NCBI GenBank assembly: GCA_046349915.1
Contig: JAXMBL010000011.1
Location: 1 to 64,000, forward strand
DNA length: 64,000 bases
Reading direction: 5' to 3'
DNA from: CAIXSC01 sp046349915
GTDB taxonomy: Bacteria > Planctomycetota > Planctomycetia > Pirellulales > Pirellulaceae
Positions 44,973-52,862 of the stretch are shown here, one piece after another (the stretch's first letter is position 1; each line of letters opens with the position of its first letter). A program made the position numbers and the translations under genes. The notes beneath the pieces are model-generated. The model was not told where the DNA came from. It worked only from the letters and a program-made list of their open reading frames with translations, and did not search any database.

Positions 44973-45695
44973 ATGCGTTTCGACGTCTTGACCCTGTTTC
45001 CCGAGATGTTCGCGGGTTACGTGGGGCAAAGTCTCCTGCATAAGGCGATCCAACGCGGCTTGATTCGAGTGTTGTTGCACAACATTCGCGATTGGTCGCG
45101 AGACCCGAAACACCACAAAGTCGATGATCGCCCCTATGGCGGCGGCCCCGGCATGGTGATGAAGGTCGAGCCGATTGTGGAGTGCGTTGAAGCGGTGCGA
45201 CCGCTCGATTCAAACCCAGGCCACTTGGTCTACCTGACCCCCCAGGGGCGACCGCTCACTCAGCGAGTGGTCGAAGATTGGGCGGGGTTGCCCAGGTTGA
45301 TTCTGTTGTGCGGTAGGTATGAAGGAGTGGATCAGCGAGTACTGGATCTACTCGAACCAGACGAAGTGTCAGTCGGGGATTACATCCTCAACGGGGGCGA
45401 AGTGGCGGCCATGACGGTAATGGATGCCGTTCTCCGCTTGGTTCCCGGTGTGTTAGGTGACGAGGACAGCCACGTGCATGATTCCTTCTCGGCCGGTAAC
45501 CGGCTCTTGGAAGGAGCTCAGTACACGCGGCCCAGGGAATTTCGGGGTTTACGCGTCCCCGAGATCCTGATGAGCGGTGACCACGCCGCGATCGCTCGAT
45601 GGCGGAGCGAGCAGAGTTACTTGAAAACGCGGCGCCTGCGAGCCGATTTGCTTCGCGCCGAGATGTCGGAAAAGAACGAGGATTCCCGGAAATGA
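44973..45695 (+). CDS. trmD: tRNA (guanine-N1)-methyltransferase TrmD
   Basis: 240 residues, ATG 44973. Family blocks in order: MRFDVLTLFPEMFAGYVGQSLL, YGGGPGMVMKVEPI, LILLCGRYEGVDQRVL and SVGDYILNGGEVAAMTVMDAV, the last two building the trefoil-knot SAM site. TrmD methylates G37 of tRNAs and prevents +1 frameshifting. The rimM gene, usually between rpsP and trmD, is absent here. The stop overlaps the rplS start as ATGA. Confidence 0.97.
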   Translation: MRFDVLTLFPEMFAGYVGQSLLHKAIQRGLIRVLLHNIRDWSRDPKHHKVDDRPYGGGPGMVMKVEPIVECVEAVRPLDSNPGHLVYLTPQGRPLTQRVVEDWAGLPRLILLCGRYEGVDQRVLDLLEPDEVSVGDYILNGGEVAAMTVMDAVLRLVPGVLGDEDSHVHDSFSAGNRLLEGAQYTRPREFRGLRVPEILMSGDHAAIARWRSEQSYLKTRRLRADLLRAEMSEKNEDSRK

Positions 45696-46066
45696 GTCAG
45701 CAAGTTTTAGAAGATGTCGAAAAGTCGTCGCTGAAGACCGATGTTCCCCAGTTTCAAATCGGCGATACGGTCGATGTGCATACCAAGATCTTGGAAGGGG
45801 ACAAGGAACGGACCCAGATCTTCAGCGGCACCGTGATCGCTCGCAGCGGTAGCGGCACTCGCGAAATGTTCACCGTACGCCGCATCGTCGCGGGCGAGGG
45901 CGTGGAACGCAAGTTCCCCGTGCATTCGCCCCGCATCGGCAAGGTCGAGGTGAAGCGATCGGGCGTGGTACGCCGCTCGAAGCTGTACTACCTGCGTGAT
46001 CGCGTGGGCAAGTCGGTTCGGTTGCGTGAACGCCGCAACACAAGCGACGAAGGCGGCTCGAACTAG
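45692..46066 (+). CDS. rplS: 50S ribosomal protein L19
   Basis: 124 residues from ATG 45692 (MSQQVLEDVEKSSLK). The L19 core reads FQIGDTVDVHTKILEGDKERTQIFSGTVIARSG, TVRRIVAGEGVERKFPVHSPRIGKVEV and RSKLYYLRDRVGKSVRLRERR. It is at the 30S-50S interface. Start overlaps the trmD stop by 4 bp. Confidence 0.97.
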   Translation: MSQQVLEDVEKSSLKTDVPQFQIGDTVDVHTKILEGDKERTQIFSGTVIARSGSGTREMFTVRRIVAGEGVERKFPVHSPRIGKVEVKRSGVVRRSKLYYLRDRVGKSVRLRERRNTSDEGGSN

Positions 46067-46108
46067 CTGCCTTGGTTTGAGTTTCGAACAGACAGCGTGG
46101 GGCTGGCC

Positions 46109-46138
46109 GACGAGCGCCTTTTAGACAAGACGCTCGTC
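46109..46138. other. Hairpin upstream of yraN
   Basis: An 8-bp inverted repeat, GACGAGCG (46109-46116) and CGCTCGTC (46131-46138), lies between rplS and the preferred start of yraN. No T-run follows, so it is not a classical terminator; it may be incidental or regulatory. Confidence 0.35.
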
Positions 46139-46162
46139 CCTATATATCAACAGGGCCCCGTT

Positions 46163-46648
46163 ATGCGCTGGCTGAATTTGCTGCCGGGGTGGCTCCGCGC
46201 CACCTCCTCTTGGCAGTCCTCCACTTGGCGATTGCTATGGCGATCTACTCGCGAGTCGATCTTTCCTACCCTCGCGCTGGGTGAACGCGGTGAACGCGCG
46301 GCCGAGCGTTTCTTGCGCGGCTTGGGCTATCGCATCGTCGATCGGCGAGTGCGCTGGGGGCACGGCGAAATTGATCTGGTGGCGGTTGACGGCCAGACTA
46401 TCGTCTTCGTCGAAGTGAAGACTCGTCGGTCCAAGGCCAAAGGACACCCCGCGGATGCCGTGGATGCTCGCAAACAAAGACAGCTCACTCGCTTGGCCCT
46501 GGCGTGGCTGAAGAAGCATCGGCTGTTGGATCGGCGCGCGAGATTTGATGTGGTGGCGATAACCTGGCCGCGCGAAGCAACTCACCCCACTATCGAACAC
46601 ATTCGCAACGCCTTCGAAGCGGTCGGTCTGTGGCAACTGCGATCCTGA
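46163..46648 (+). CDS. yraN: YraN family (UPF0102) endonuclease-like protein
   Basis: 161 residues from ATG 46163; a GTG at 46097 would add 22 residues that span the hairpin above. The restriction-endonuclease-like core is clear: LGERGERAAERFLRGLGYRIVDRRVRWGHGEIDLVAVDGQTIVFVEVKTRRS, with the E-I-D and E-V-K catalytic-type residues, and FDVVAITWP near the end. Family function is not settled; a nuclease role in DNA processing is suspected. It closes the ffh-rplS cluster. Confidence 0.92.
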   Translation: MRWLNLLPGWLRATSSWQSSTWRLLWRSTRESIFPTLALGERGERAAERFLRGLGYRIVDRRVRWGHGEIDLVAVDGQTIVFVEVKTRRSKAKGHPADAVDARKQRQLTRLALAWLKKHRLLDRRARFDVVAITWPREATHPTIEHIRNAFEAVGLWQLRS

Positions 46649-47019
46649 GGCAAGCACTCGGTCTCCGGGACGATGGGGCCCACGAACCAAACGAATCGAA
46701 CGAATGAGTGGATGAAGTCTGGGTTCGCGGTAAGTGACAGGCCGTGGTTGCCAGAGTTGGGATCGGTCTGAGCGTACTTGATGACGTCCAACAGCTTCCC
46801 TCCTCCTCTCTCCTTCCTCCTTGCTTCTTCCTCCCTCCTTCTTCCTTCATCCTTCTTCCTTCCGGTGATTGGGACCAAGAATCGAGAGAATAAGTGGTCT
46901 CAGCTTGGCTTCGCGGTACTCGATTTGACTCGCGTTCGTTCAACCGGTAGAACGTCGACCTGAGATCAGCGGTGGAATTCTCCTCTTAAAGTGCTGAGTG
47001 ACTTCGGGAGCGTCGACGC
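46649..47019. repeat. Intergenic repeat remnant and polypyrimidine tract
   Basis: No gene. At 46680-46760 is a degenerate member of the ACGAATCG family (CGAATCGAACGAATGAGTGG, then GGCCGTGGTTGCC). At 46796-46865 about 68 of 70 bases are C or T, in repeats of CCTT/CCTCC type. The remainder (46870-47019) should hold the promoter of the DUF1559 gene. Confidence 0.65.
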
Positions 47020-48030
47020 ATGCACCGTTCTTGTCGCCAGGGCATTGCTGACTGCCGTCTGATGGACCGACGAGCGTTTACGCTGGTGGAATTGTTGGTG
47101 GTGATTGCGATCATCGGTGTTTTGGTCGCGCTGTTGTTGCCCGCCGTGCAGGCGGCTCGTGAAGCGGCTCGGCGAGCGCAATGCGTCAATAACTTGAAGC
47201 AGCAGGCATTGGCATTGCACCAATTTCACGATGTGCATCTCTACTTTCCCTCCGCTCATCAGATCGGGGTCGATTGGTACACCAGTTATCAGCGCGAGCC
47301 GCCGCCTCAAGGCATGAACGCGGCCACGGGTTATCCCGTCGGCGGGCCCTTCTGGAGTTGGTCGATGAAGATCGCCGGTCATATCGAGCAAGGGAATGCG
47401 ATGGCAGCGGCGAATCTGGATGCGTGGCCGTGGTTCCAAACACTCCCTGATGGCCGTCTATTGAATTCACTCACGAACAAGGTCTTTCAATGTCCCTCCG
47501 ACGTTCGCGGACATTTGATTTGGAAGAACGGTTTGGGGGGCGAGTCGGCGTTGACGTCTTACTTGGCGGTGTCGGGACGCAGTCAGTTTCTGGAAGCGGG
47601 CGGTCAAGACGGGGTGATCTACGTCAACTCGAGTATTGCCATGAAGGGAGTCACCGACGGGACGAGCAATACGCTGTTGATTGGCGAACGTCCACCGTCG
47701 AACACGTTGCTGTATGGTTGGCTGTGGGCCGGCGCCGGCGACTCGCCGCACTTCGGCGCCACCGATGTGGGCTTAGGGGTGCATGAGCGGCCTCTGGTTC
47801 CGACGGCGAACGCGGACTTCTTTCGCCCAGGTAAGGTCCAGGATCCGCTCGATCTGCATCGCTACCATTTCTGGAGTTTGCATCCTGGCGGCGGCAACTG
47901 GGCTTTGGTCGATGGCAGTGTGCGCTTCATCATGTATCAAGCGGCTGGTCCTCAAAACGCTTCGGCCCCCACGGTGCTCGAACGACTCGCGACGCGTGCC
48001 GGCGGTGAAGTGGTGGGGAGCGGTTTTTGA
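47020..48030 (+). CDS. DUF1559 pseudopilin-like protein
   Basis: 336 residues from ATG 47020, or 322 from ATG 47062 (MDRRAFTLVELLVVIAIIGVL). The latter places the type IV prepilin-like signal, RAFTLVELLVV, at the extreme N-terminus, which fits the class better. DUF1559 hallmarks follow: LLLPAVQAAREAARRAQCVNNLKQQALALHQFHD, FQCPSD, GTSNTLLIGE, and the C-terminal HPGGGNWALVDGSVRFI. Planctomycetes carry dozens of such genes; the products are thought to be surface or pilus-like components. A small lipoprotein gene follows closely, as is common for this family. Confidence 0.95.
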   Translation: MHRSCRQGIADCRLMDRRAFTLVELLVVIAIIGVLVALLLPAVQAAREAARRAQCVNNLKQQALALHQFHDVHLYFPSAHQIGVDWYTSYQREPPPQGMNAATGYPVGGPFWSWSMKIAGHIEQGNAMAAANLDAWPWFQTLPDGRLLNSLTNKVFQCPSDVRGHLIWKNGLGGESALTSYLAVSGRSQFLEAGGQDGVIYVNSSIAMKGVTDGTSNTLLIGERPPSNTLLYGWLWAGAGDSPHFGATDVGLGVHERPLVPTANADFFRPGKVQDPLDLHRYHFWSLHPGGGNWALVDGSVRFIMYQAAGPQNASAPTVLERLATRAGGEVVGSGF

Positions 48031-48092
48031 ATTAATGGCTCGCCAAGGGAATGACGGTGGTCGAAATCCATACGGCGAGTCGCCGTGAGAAG

Positions 48093-48362
48093 ATGCTCAC
48101 AGGGAGATTGGCCTTGCTTAGCGCACGTAGTCGTCGAGCGTCACGATGCTGGGTCGTCGTGGGACTATTGGCCGGGATGTTTCTCACGGCGAGTTGTACG
48201 AAGGCTGATCCTGAGCCGCCGCCGGCCTCGATTCCGACGATACCGCCGGGGCGTGGGGCGGCCGGATCGGCCCAATCTCCTCAACCTGGCTCGCCATCGT
48301 CTGCACCGGTGGAAGGGGTCAAGGACCCACGCAACCCGGTTCCGCCTCCTCCGGCTCGCTGA
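48093..48362 (+). CDS. Small proline-rich lipoprotein
   Basis: 89 residues from ATG 48093 (GTG/ATG at 48051 gives 103). A basic n-region and hydrophobic stretch (CWVVVGLLAGMFLTASC) end in the lipobox LTASC. The mature part is short and proline-rich (EPPPASIPTIPPGRG, ending RNPVPPPPAR). Such small lipoproteins commonly sit immediately downstream of DUF1559 genes in planctomycetes. Function unknown. Confidence 0.7.
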   Translation: MLTGRLALLSARSRRASRCWVVVGLLAGMFLTASCTKADPEPPPASIPTIPPGRGAAGSAQSPQPGSPSSAPVEGVKDPRNPVPPPPAR

Positions 48363-48491
48363 AGTGTTGCCAAATCGCCACAAAACGCATAATCCTCATA
48401 GAGATTTTTATCAACATAGGGTGGCGCGCTCGGCAACATGATTAAGGTGGAGTTGTGTCGAAAAACATGACCTATCTTGAGGAGCCAAGCG

Positions 48492-49868
48492 ATGAGTGCG
48501 AAAAACCACCGCGACCGCCGCGCCTCGTTTCGTCATCTCTTGATCCTGGAAGTGCTCGAAAGCCGCCAGTTGTTGGCCACCCTGATTGAACGACCGGTGG
48601 TGAACGTGTCGGACTTGGAACAGTTATTGGTCGAGCAGATCAATGTTGCGCGAGCGGATCCTCAGGCAACTGCCGACCGACTGAAAATAAATCTCAATGA
48701 GGGGCTGGATGGCGCTCAACGAGTGACCGCCGACGCCAAGGCCCCGCTCGCCATCCGTCAACCGTTGGAAGCTGCCGCCAGCAAACACTCGCTCGACATG
48801 CTGGTTCGCGGCTACTTCGAACACGTCTCGCCCGACGGCAAGTCGACGCCGATCACGCGAGCCGTCGCGGAGGGTTATTTGCAACCGGTGGGCGAGAACA
48901 TCGCGGTTCGCTCGGTGCTTCAATCGTTGACCACCGAACTCTTGGCGCTTCACGATCAATTGTTTTTGAGTCCTCTGCATCGAGTGAATCTGTTGCGGAG
49001 CGACTATACGGATGTAGGCCCTGGCGTCGAGCAAGGCGATTTTCGCTACAGCAATGGCGGAGTCTATCAATCGCTCATGGCGACCGAGCTGTTCGGTTTG
49101 GGAACCGCGGCCGCGATCACTGGCGTGGTGTTCGATGACCTAACCACTGCCGACGGCGACTACGATGTCGGCGAGGGAGTTGCTGGTGCGGTAATTGAAG
49201 CGACCACGAATGGCGGGACCATTTATCGCACTCGATCCGGCGCCTCGGGAGGCTATACGCTGGATGTGCCGCCCGGCGTTTACACGGTGACGGTGTCGGG
49301 CGCTCCGTTGAGTGCGGCGATGACGCGAGCAAACGTAGGCGTTTCATTCCGGAACGTGAAAATCGACTTTGACGCTTCCGCCAGTGTATCGGGGTTGGTC
49401 GGGGGCTCGTTACCCGCTGACCTTCGGCCGCTCGACGCATCGGGTGATGGAATCGTCACGCCTCGCGACGCCTTGCTGGTGTTGAACTACTTGATCGACG
49501 AACGGCAGGACTTCGACGCGACGCTCGATACCAATCGAGATGGAGTGATTGCGCCGCTCGATGTACTGTTCGTCGTCAACTATCTGAACTCGGATGGCGA
49601 AGGGGAGTTTGCGGCGACAGATGGCTCGGTGGAAGCCGTCAGGCTAGAGTTGGGCGAGGGGGAGATGGCGAGCGAGTTCGAGCCGCTTTTCGTCCAGACA
49701 GTCGCAGGCGAGTCGGAAGACGCCCAGCCCATGGTGGAGCGGAAAGCGGCGCTACATTGGCGTGGCGACTCGCCTCATGCCGAGCGTAACGGAGAATTCC
49801 TTCATTGGCGCCGAGTGCGTCGCTGGCGGCAATTGGCATCGGTCGATGCATGGTTCGCCGCGTTCTGA
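48492..49868 (+). CDS. LEPR-XLL exported protein with CAP domain, Cna/SdrD-like domain and dockerin repeats
   Basis: 458 residues from ATG 48492. The N-terminus has the planctomycete export signal variant LEVLESRQLLA (residues 19-29). A CAP/SCP-like domain follows (about 40-200: LLVEQINVARADPQATADRL, HSLDMLVRGYFEHVSPDG, VGENIA). Next is an SdrD/Cna-B-like domain (about 205-290: GVVFDDLTTADGDYDVGEGVAGAVIEA, GGYTLDVPPGVYTVTVSG). Type I dockerin repeats lie about 308-370 (LDASGDGIVTPRDALLVLNYL, LDTNRDGVIAPLDVLFVVNYLN). Expected outside the cytoplasm and assembled through dockerin-type contacts. The CAP domain's role is unknown. Confidence 0.93.
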   Translation: MSAKNHRDRRASFRHLLILEVLESRQLLATLIERPVVNVSDLEQLLVEQINVARADPQATADRLKINLNEGLDGAQRVTADAKAPLAIRQPLEAAASKHSLDMLVRGYFEHVSPDGKSTPITRAVAEGYLQPVGENIAVRSVLQSLTTELLALHDQLFLSPLHRVNLLRSDYTDVGPGVEQGDFRYSNGGVYQSLMATELFGLGTAAAITGVVFDDLTTADGDYDVGEGVAGAVIEATTNGGTIYRTRSGASGGYTLDVPPGVYTVTVSGAPLSAAMTRANVGVSFRNVKIDFDASASVSGLVGGSLPADLRPLDASGDGIVTPRDALLVLNYLIDERQDFDATLDTNRDGVIAPLDVLFVVNYLNSDGEGEFAATDGSVEAVRLELGEGEMASEFEPLFVQTVAGESEDAQPMVERKAALHWRGDSPHAERNGEFLHWRRVRRWRQLASVDAWFAAF

Positions 49869-49936
49869 TCTAATGGGGCGAGGTTGCCGCGTTGCGACGC
49901 GTGTTCCTTCGTGACCTCACCCCAGCGATCAACTCC

Positions 49937-50731
49937 ATGTCCGAAACGACTTGCATAAACTTTGCGCGTTCGTTCCTTACCTTTCGGATCGATACGCTCA
50001 AGAAACCGCCCCAGACGGTCTCCCATGCTCCTCCTTACAGCCTGAACAACGCCCGCATTCAACTTGACTGTGTCTGTGACATCGTCGACCAGACGTCGAA
50101 CGAGCGTCAGCGGTTTGTGCTGGGGGTTAGTTGCAAGACCGAGCGCGTGGGAGTCGAACGCGATATCTGGACGACGCCCAACGCCGATTTCGTTCCTGTG
50201 CTATCGGCGGACCAGTTTCTCAATATCAAGACCTACGCGTGTCTTGGGCAGGAGCGCGACGTGTCGCTGTTTGGACTCAATCGTCCGCAGCCCGATCGCC
50301 AAGTGGGACTCACTGCGGAAGCCTTCGATCGACTCACGATTCATGTGCGCGACGGCGAGGCCCAGTTGTTGATGACGGCGAAGGACATCATTGCCGCTAC
50401 ATACGACCATCGTCCGTTGGTGGCTCGCACGGAATACGCATCGGACCGCTATCAGGTACGACTGGAGTACCCCATCAAGACATTCAACGTGAATGAACGA
50501 GATGAGATTTATCAGACGGATACCGGGCCGGTTTTGACGCCTGACTTGACGCTGGCTCCACGCGAGTTGATCACGGGGTTTCAGCTCGCATTCGCCGCGT
50601 TTAATTCGCCGAATTGGATTGAGTTCATCGTGCGCGAGCCGACTCAGACTCCCCAAGGCGTCCTGGTGCATCATTATTCGCGACCGCTTCGTCTGGACTC
50701 CGTACACAATCAGATTTTCGCCCTTTCCTAG
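49937..50731 (+). CDS. Conserved hypothetical protein
   Basis: 264 residues from ATG 49937 (MSETTCINFARSFLTF). No signal peptide, transmembrane segment or recognised domain. It is mostly beta-strand-like with blocks RFVLGVSCKTERVGVERDIW, FLNIKTYACLGQERDVSLFG and HVRDGEAQLLMTAKDII. I do not know a family. It ends 9 bp before the sulfatase gene on the same strand, so the two are probably cotranscribed. Confidence 0.75.
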   Translation: MSETTCINFARSFLTFRIDTLKKPPQTVSHAPPYSLNNARIQLDCVCDIVDQTSNERQRFVLGVSCKTERVGVERDIWTTPNADFVPVLSADQFLNIKTYACLGQERDVSLFGLNRPQPDRQVGLTAEAFDRLTIHVRDGEAQLLMTAKDIIAATYDHRPLVARTEYASDRYQVRLEYPIKTFNVNERDEIYQTDTGPVLTPDLTLAPRELITGFQLAFAAFNSPNWIEFIVREPTQTPQGVLVHHYSRPLRLDSVHNQIFALS

Positions 50732-50740
50732 AGCCGTTCC

Positions 50741-52630
50741 ATGAAACCAATTACCGCGTTCTCTCGTTTGCTCTTTCTACTCGCCTCGCTTGTGTGTGCG
50801 TCGATTTCGGGGTTACACGCTGCCGATCCCCCCGTGCGTCCCAACATCGTGTTGGTATTCGCGGATGATCTCGGCATTCATGATTTGGCGTGTTACGGGC
50901 GAGGAGATCACCGAACGCCGCAACTCGACAAACTGGCGTCGCAGGGCATGAAGTTCACCTCGGCCTACACGGCTCAGCCCATCTGCTCGCCGTCGCGGGC
51001 GGCCATCATGACGGGCAAGTCGCCCGCTCGTTTGCACCTGACGAATTTTCTGACCGGCCGCGCTGACTCGCCCTCTCAAAAACTGCTACAGCCTCGGATC
51101 GAAGGACAACTGCCCCTGGAGGAAGTGACGATCGCTGAGTTGTTGCGCGGTGCGGGCTACGCGACGGGACTTTTTGGCAAGTGGCATCTTGGAGGAGCCG
51201 GGTTTGGGCCCAAGGAACAGGGGTTTGATGTGGTGGTGTCGCCGCCCGCCAACTCCACGCCCGGGCCCAATGAGGAGGGAAAGGGAGAGTACGCGATCAC
51301 CGCGGCTGCGGAAAAGTTCATGGAGGAAAATCGCGATCGACCGTTCTTCTGTTACGTCCCCCACAACAATCCGCACATTCCCTTGGCGGCGTCGGCCGAG
51401 CGAACAGCGAAGCATGCCGGCGCATTCCATCCCGTGTACGCCGCGATGATTGAGACTCTGGATGACGCGGTGGGACGACTGCTCGCCAAGATCGACTCGC
51501 TGGGACTCACGCAACGCACCATCTTCCTCTTTACCAGCGACAACGGCGGGCTGCATGTCCTCGAGTTTCCCGGCACGCCAGCCACTCACAATGGTCTCTA
51601 TCGAGCCGGCAAGGGCTATTTGTACGAGGGAGGGATTCGCGAACCGTTGCTCGTCCGCTGGCCCGGAGTTGTCGCGGCTGGCGCCGTTTGCGACACGCCC
51701 GTCGTGCTGACCGACCTGGTTCCCACTCTGCTGGAAGCCGCGGGCATTGAACCCGCGAAAGCAGTCGGTCCACTCGATGGCGTCAGCCTGGCGAAGGTCC
51801 TCCGCGGCGGCGAGTTGCCTGCCCGACCGCTGTTCTGGCACTTCCCCAACTACACGAACCAAGGGGGGCGACCGGCGGGCGCGATGCGTGATGGGGATTG
51901 GAAATTGGTCGAGCACTTCGAGGGTGGGACGCTCGAGTTGTTTCACTTGAAAGACGATCCCCAAGAGACCAAGAACCTAGCCGAAAAAGAGCAACCTCGT
52001 GTGCAACAAATGCTGGAAAAACTCCGCCGTTGGCGCACGCAAATGGGCGCCCAAATGCCGACTCCCAACCCTAACTTCGACCCCGCCGCGCATCGCAAGC
52101 TCTATGTCGATCAAGACTCGTCTCGCCTGGCGGCGGAGTCGACGGCTGCGGCGACCGAGCCCGCTTGGAAAGCGTGGCGCGAAGCGATGAACGCCGCCGT
52201 AAAGGGACGCAAGCCGATCGTTACGCCCGCGAAGGGGGACATTCGGCTCCACGCCAAAGATGCTCGAGTCCATGCGGAAACGATGCGTTACGAACCGCAG
52301 CCCAATAAGAATGTACTTGGTTTCTGGGTGAAACAGAGCGACTGGGCGGATTGGGAGTTCGAAGTGGAAAAAGCGGGCCGCTACGAAGTCGAAGTGCAGC
52401 AAGGAGCTGGCGCCGGGAGCGGAGGAGCCGAGGTGGCCGTGGAAGTTGGCGGTCAGACGCTGAAGTTCGTCGTCCAAGACACGGGGCATTTTCAAAACAT
52501 GATTCAGCGAGTCATCGGCGAGGTGGAACTTACCGCCGGAAAGCAAGTGCTGGCCGTCAAGCCGCAAACAAAGCCTGGTGTCGCGGTGATGGATCTACGC
52601 CGAGTGGTGCTGAGGCCGGTCACTTGGTAG
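50741..52630 (+). CDS. Exported sulfatase with C-terminal carbohydrate-binding-like domain
   Basis: 629 residues. Signal peptide at 1-28 (RLLFLLASLVCASISGLHA). The S1 sulfatase core begins PNIVLVFADDLGIHDLACYG, with metal aspartates D42 and D43. The formylglycine motif is CSPSR, C82 to R86, so an anaerobic or FGE-type maturase is needed. GKWHLGG and FTSDNGGLH supply further active-site residues. Residues about 500-625 form a beta-sandwich resembling CBM6/35-like modules (SDWADWEFEVEKAGRYEVEVQQG). Planctomycetes use many sulfatases to desulfate marine polysaccharides; the substrate here is not predictable. Confidence 0.95.
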   Translation: MKPITAFSRLLFLLASLVCASISGLHAADPPVRPNIVLVFADDLGIHDLACYGRGDHRTPQLDKLASQGMKFTSAYTAQPICSPSRAAIMTGKSPARLHLTNFLTGRADSPSQKLLQPRIEGQLPLEEVTIAELLRGAGYATGLFGKWHLGGAGFGPKEQGFDVVVSPPANSTPGPNEEGKGEYAITAAAEKFMEENRDRPFFCYVPHNNPHIPLAASAERTAKHAGAFHPVYAAMIETLDDAVGRLLAKIDSLGLTQRTIFLFTSDNGGLHVLEFPGTPATHNGLYRAGKGYLYEGGIREPLLVRWPGVVAAGAVCDTPVVLTDLVPTLLEAAGIEPAKAVGPLDGVSLAKVLRGGELPARPLFWHFPNYTNQGGRPAGAMRDGDWKLVEHFEGGTLELFHLKDDPQETKNLAEKEQPRVQQMLEKLRRWRTQMGAQMPTPNPNFDPAAHRKLYVDQDSSRLAAESTAAATEPAWKAWREAMNAAVKGRKPIVTPAKGDIRLHAKDARVHAETMRYEPQPNKNVLGFWVKQSDWADWEFEVEKAGRYEVEVQQGAGAGSGGAEVAVEVGGQTLKFVVQDTGHFQNMIQRVIGEVELTAGKQVLAVKPQTKPGVAVMDLRRVVLRPVTW

Positions 52631-52644
52631 GGCAGCTGGACGAA

Positions 52645-52862
52645 AAGGAATTCCATCAGTGACGATCAGTGAAGATAGGTGTTCCCAGAACTCGTCCCGC
52701 TCCGCGCCCAAGAAAAGGGAACACTGATCTTCGCTGACCCTCACTCATCGGGTCAGACTGTCCGAACTAGGTTTCTGGAAAATGGCCGAGGCACTCATAA
52801 TGAGCTCATTCAAAAGTGATGACATCACGAATCGCGCGAATCGGACGAATGGGTGGTCGGAG
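52645..52862 (+). repeat. Dispersed 215-bp intergenic repeat, second copy
   Basis: Runs parallel to about 2350-2560 with roughly 90% identity by eye: CAGTGACGATCAG, ACTCGTCCCGC, CCCAAGAAAAGGGAAC, CTCACTCATCGGGT, GGCCGAGGCACTCA, and CGAATCGGACGAATGGGTGG. Its last part (from 52825) also encodes, on the other strand, the C-terminal residues of the next gene. Confidence 0.85.

Noticed and set aside
43938..45116. A 392-codon minus-strand frame opposite ffh, rpsP and trmD.
   Set aside because: The three plus-strand genes are unmistakable core genes; the minus frame is a codon-bias artefact.
46109..46138. Terminator after rplS.
   Set aside because: An 8-bp stem exists but the loop is 14 bases and no T-run follows on either strand.
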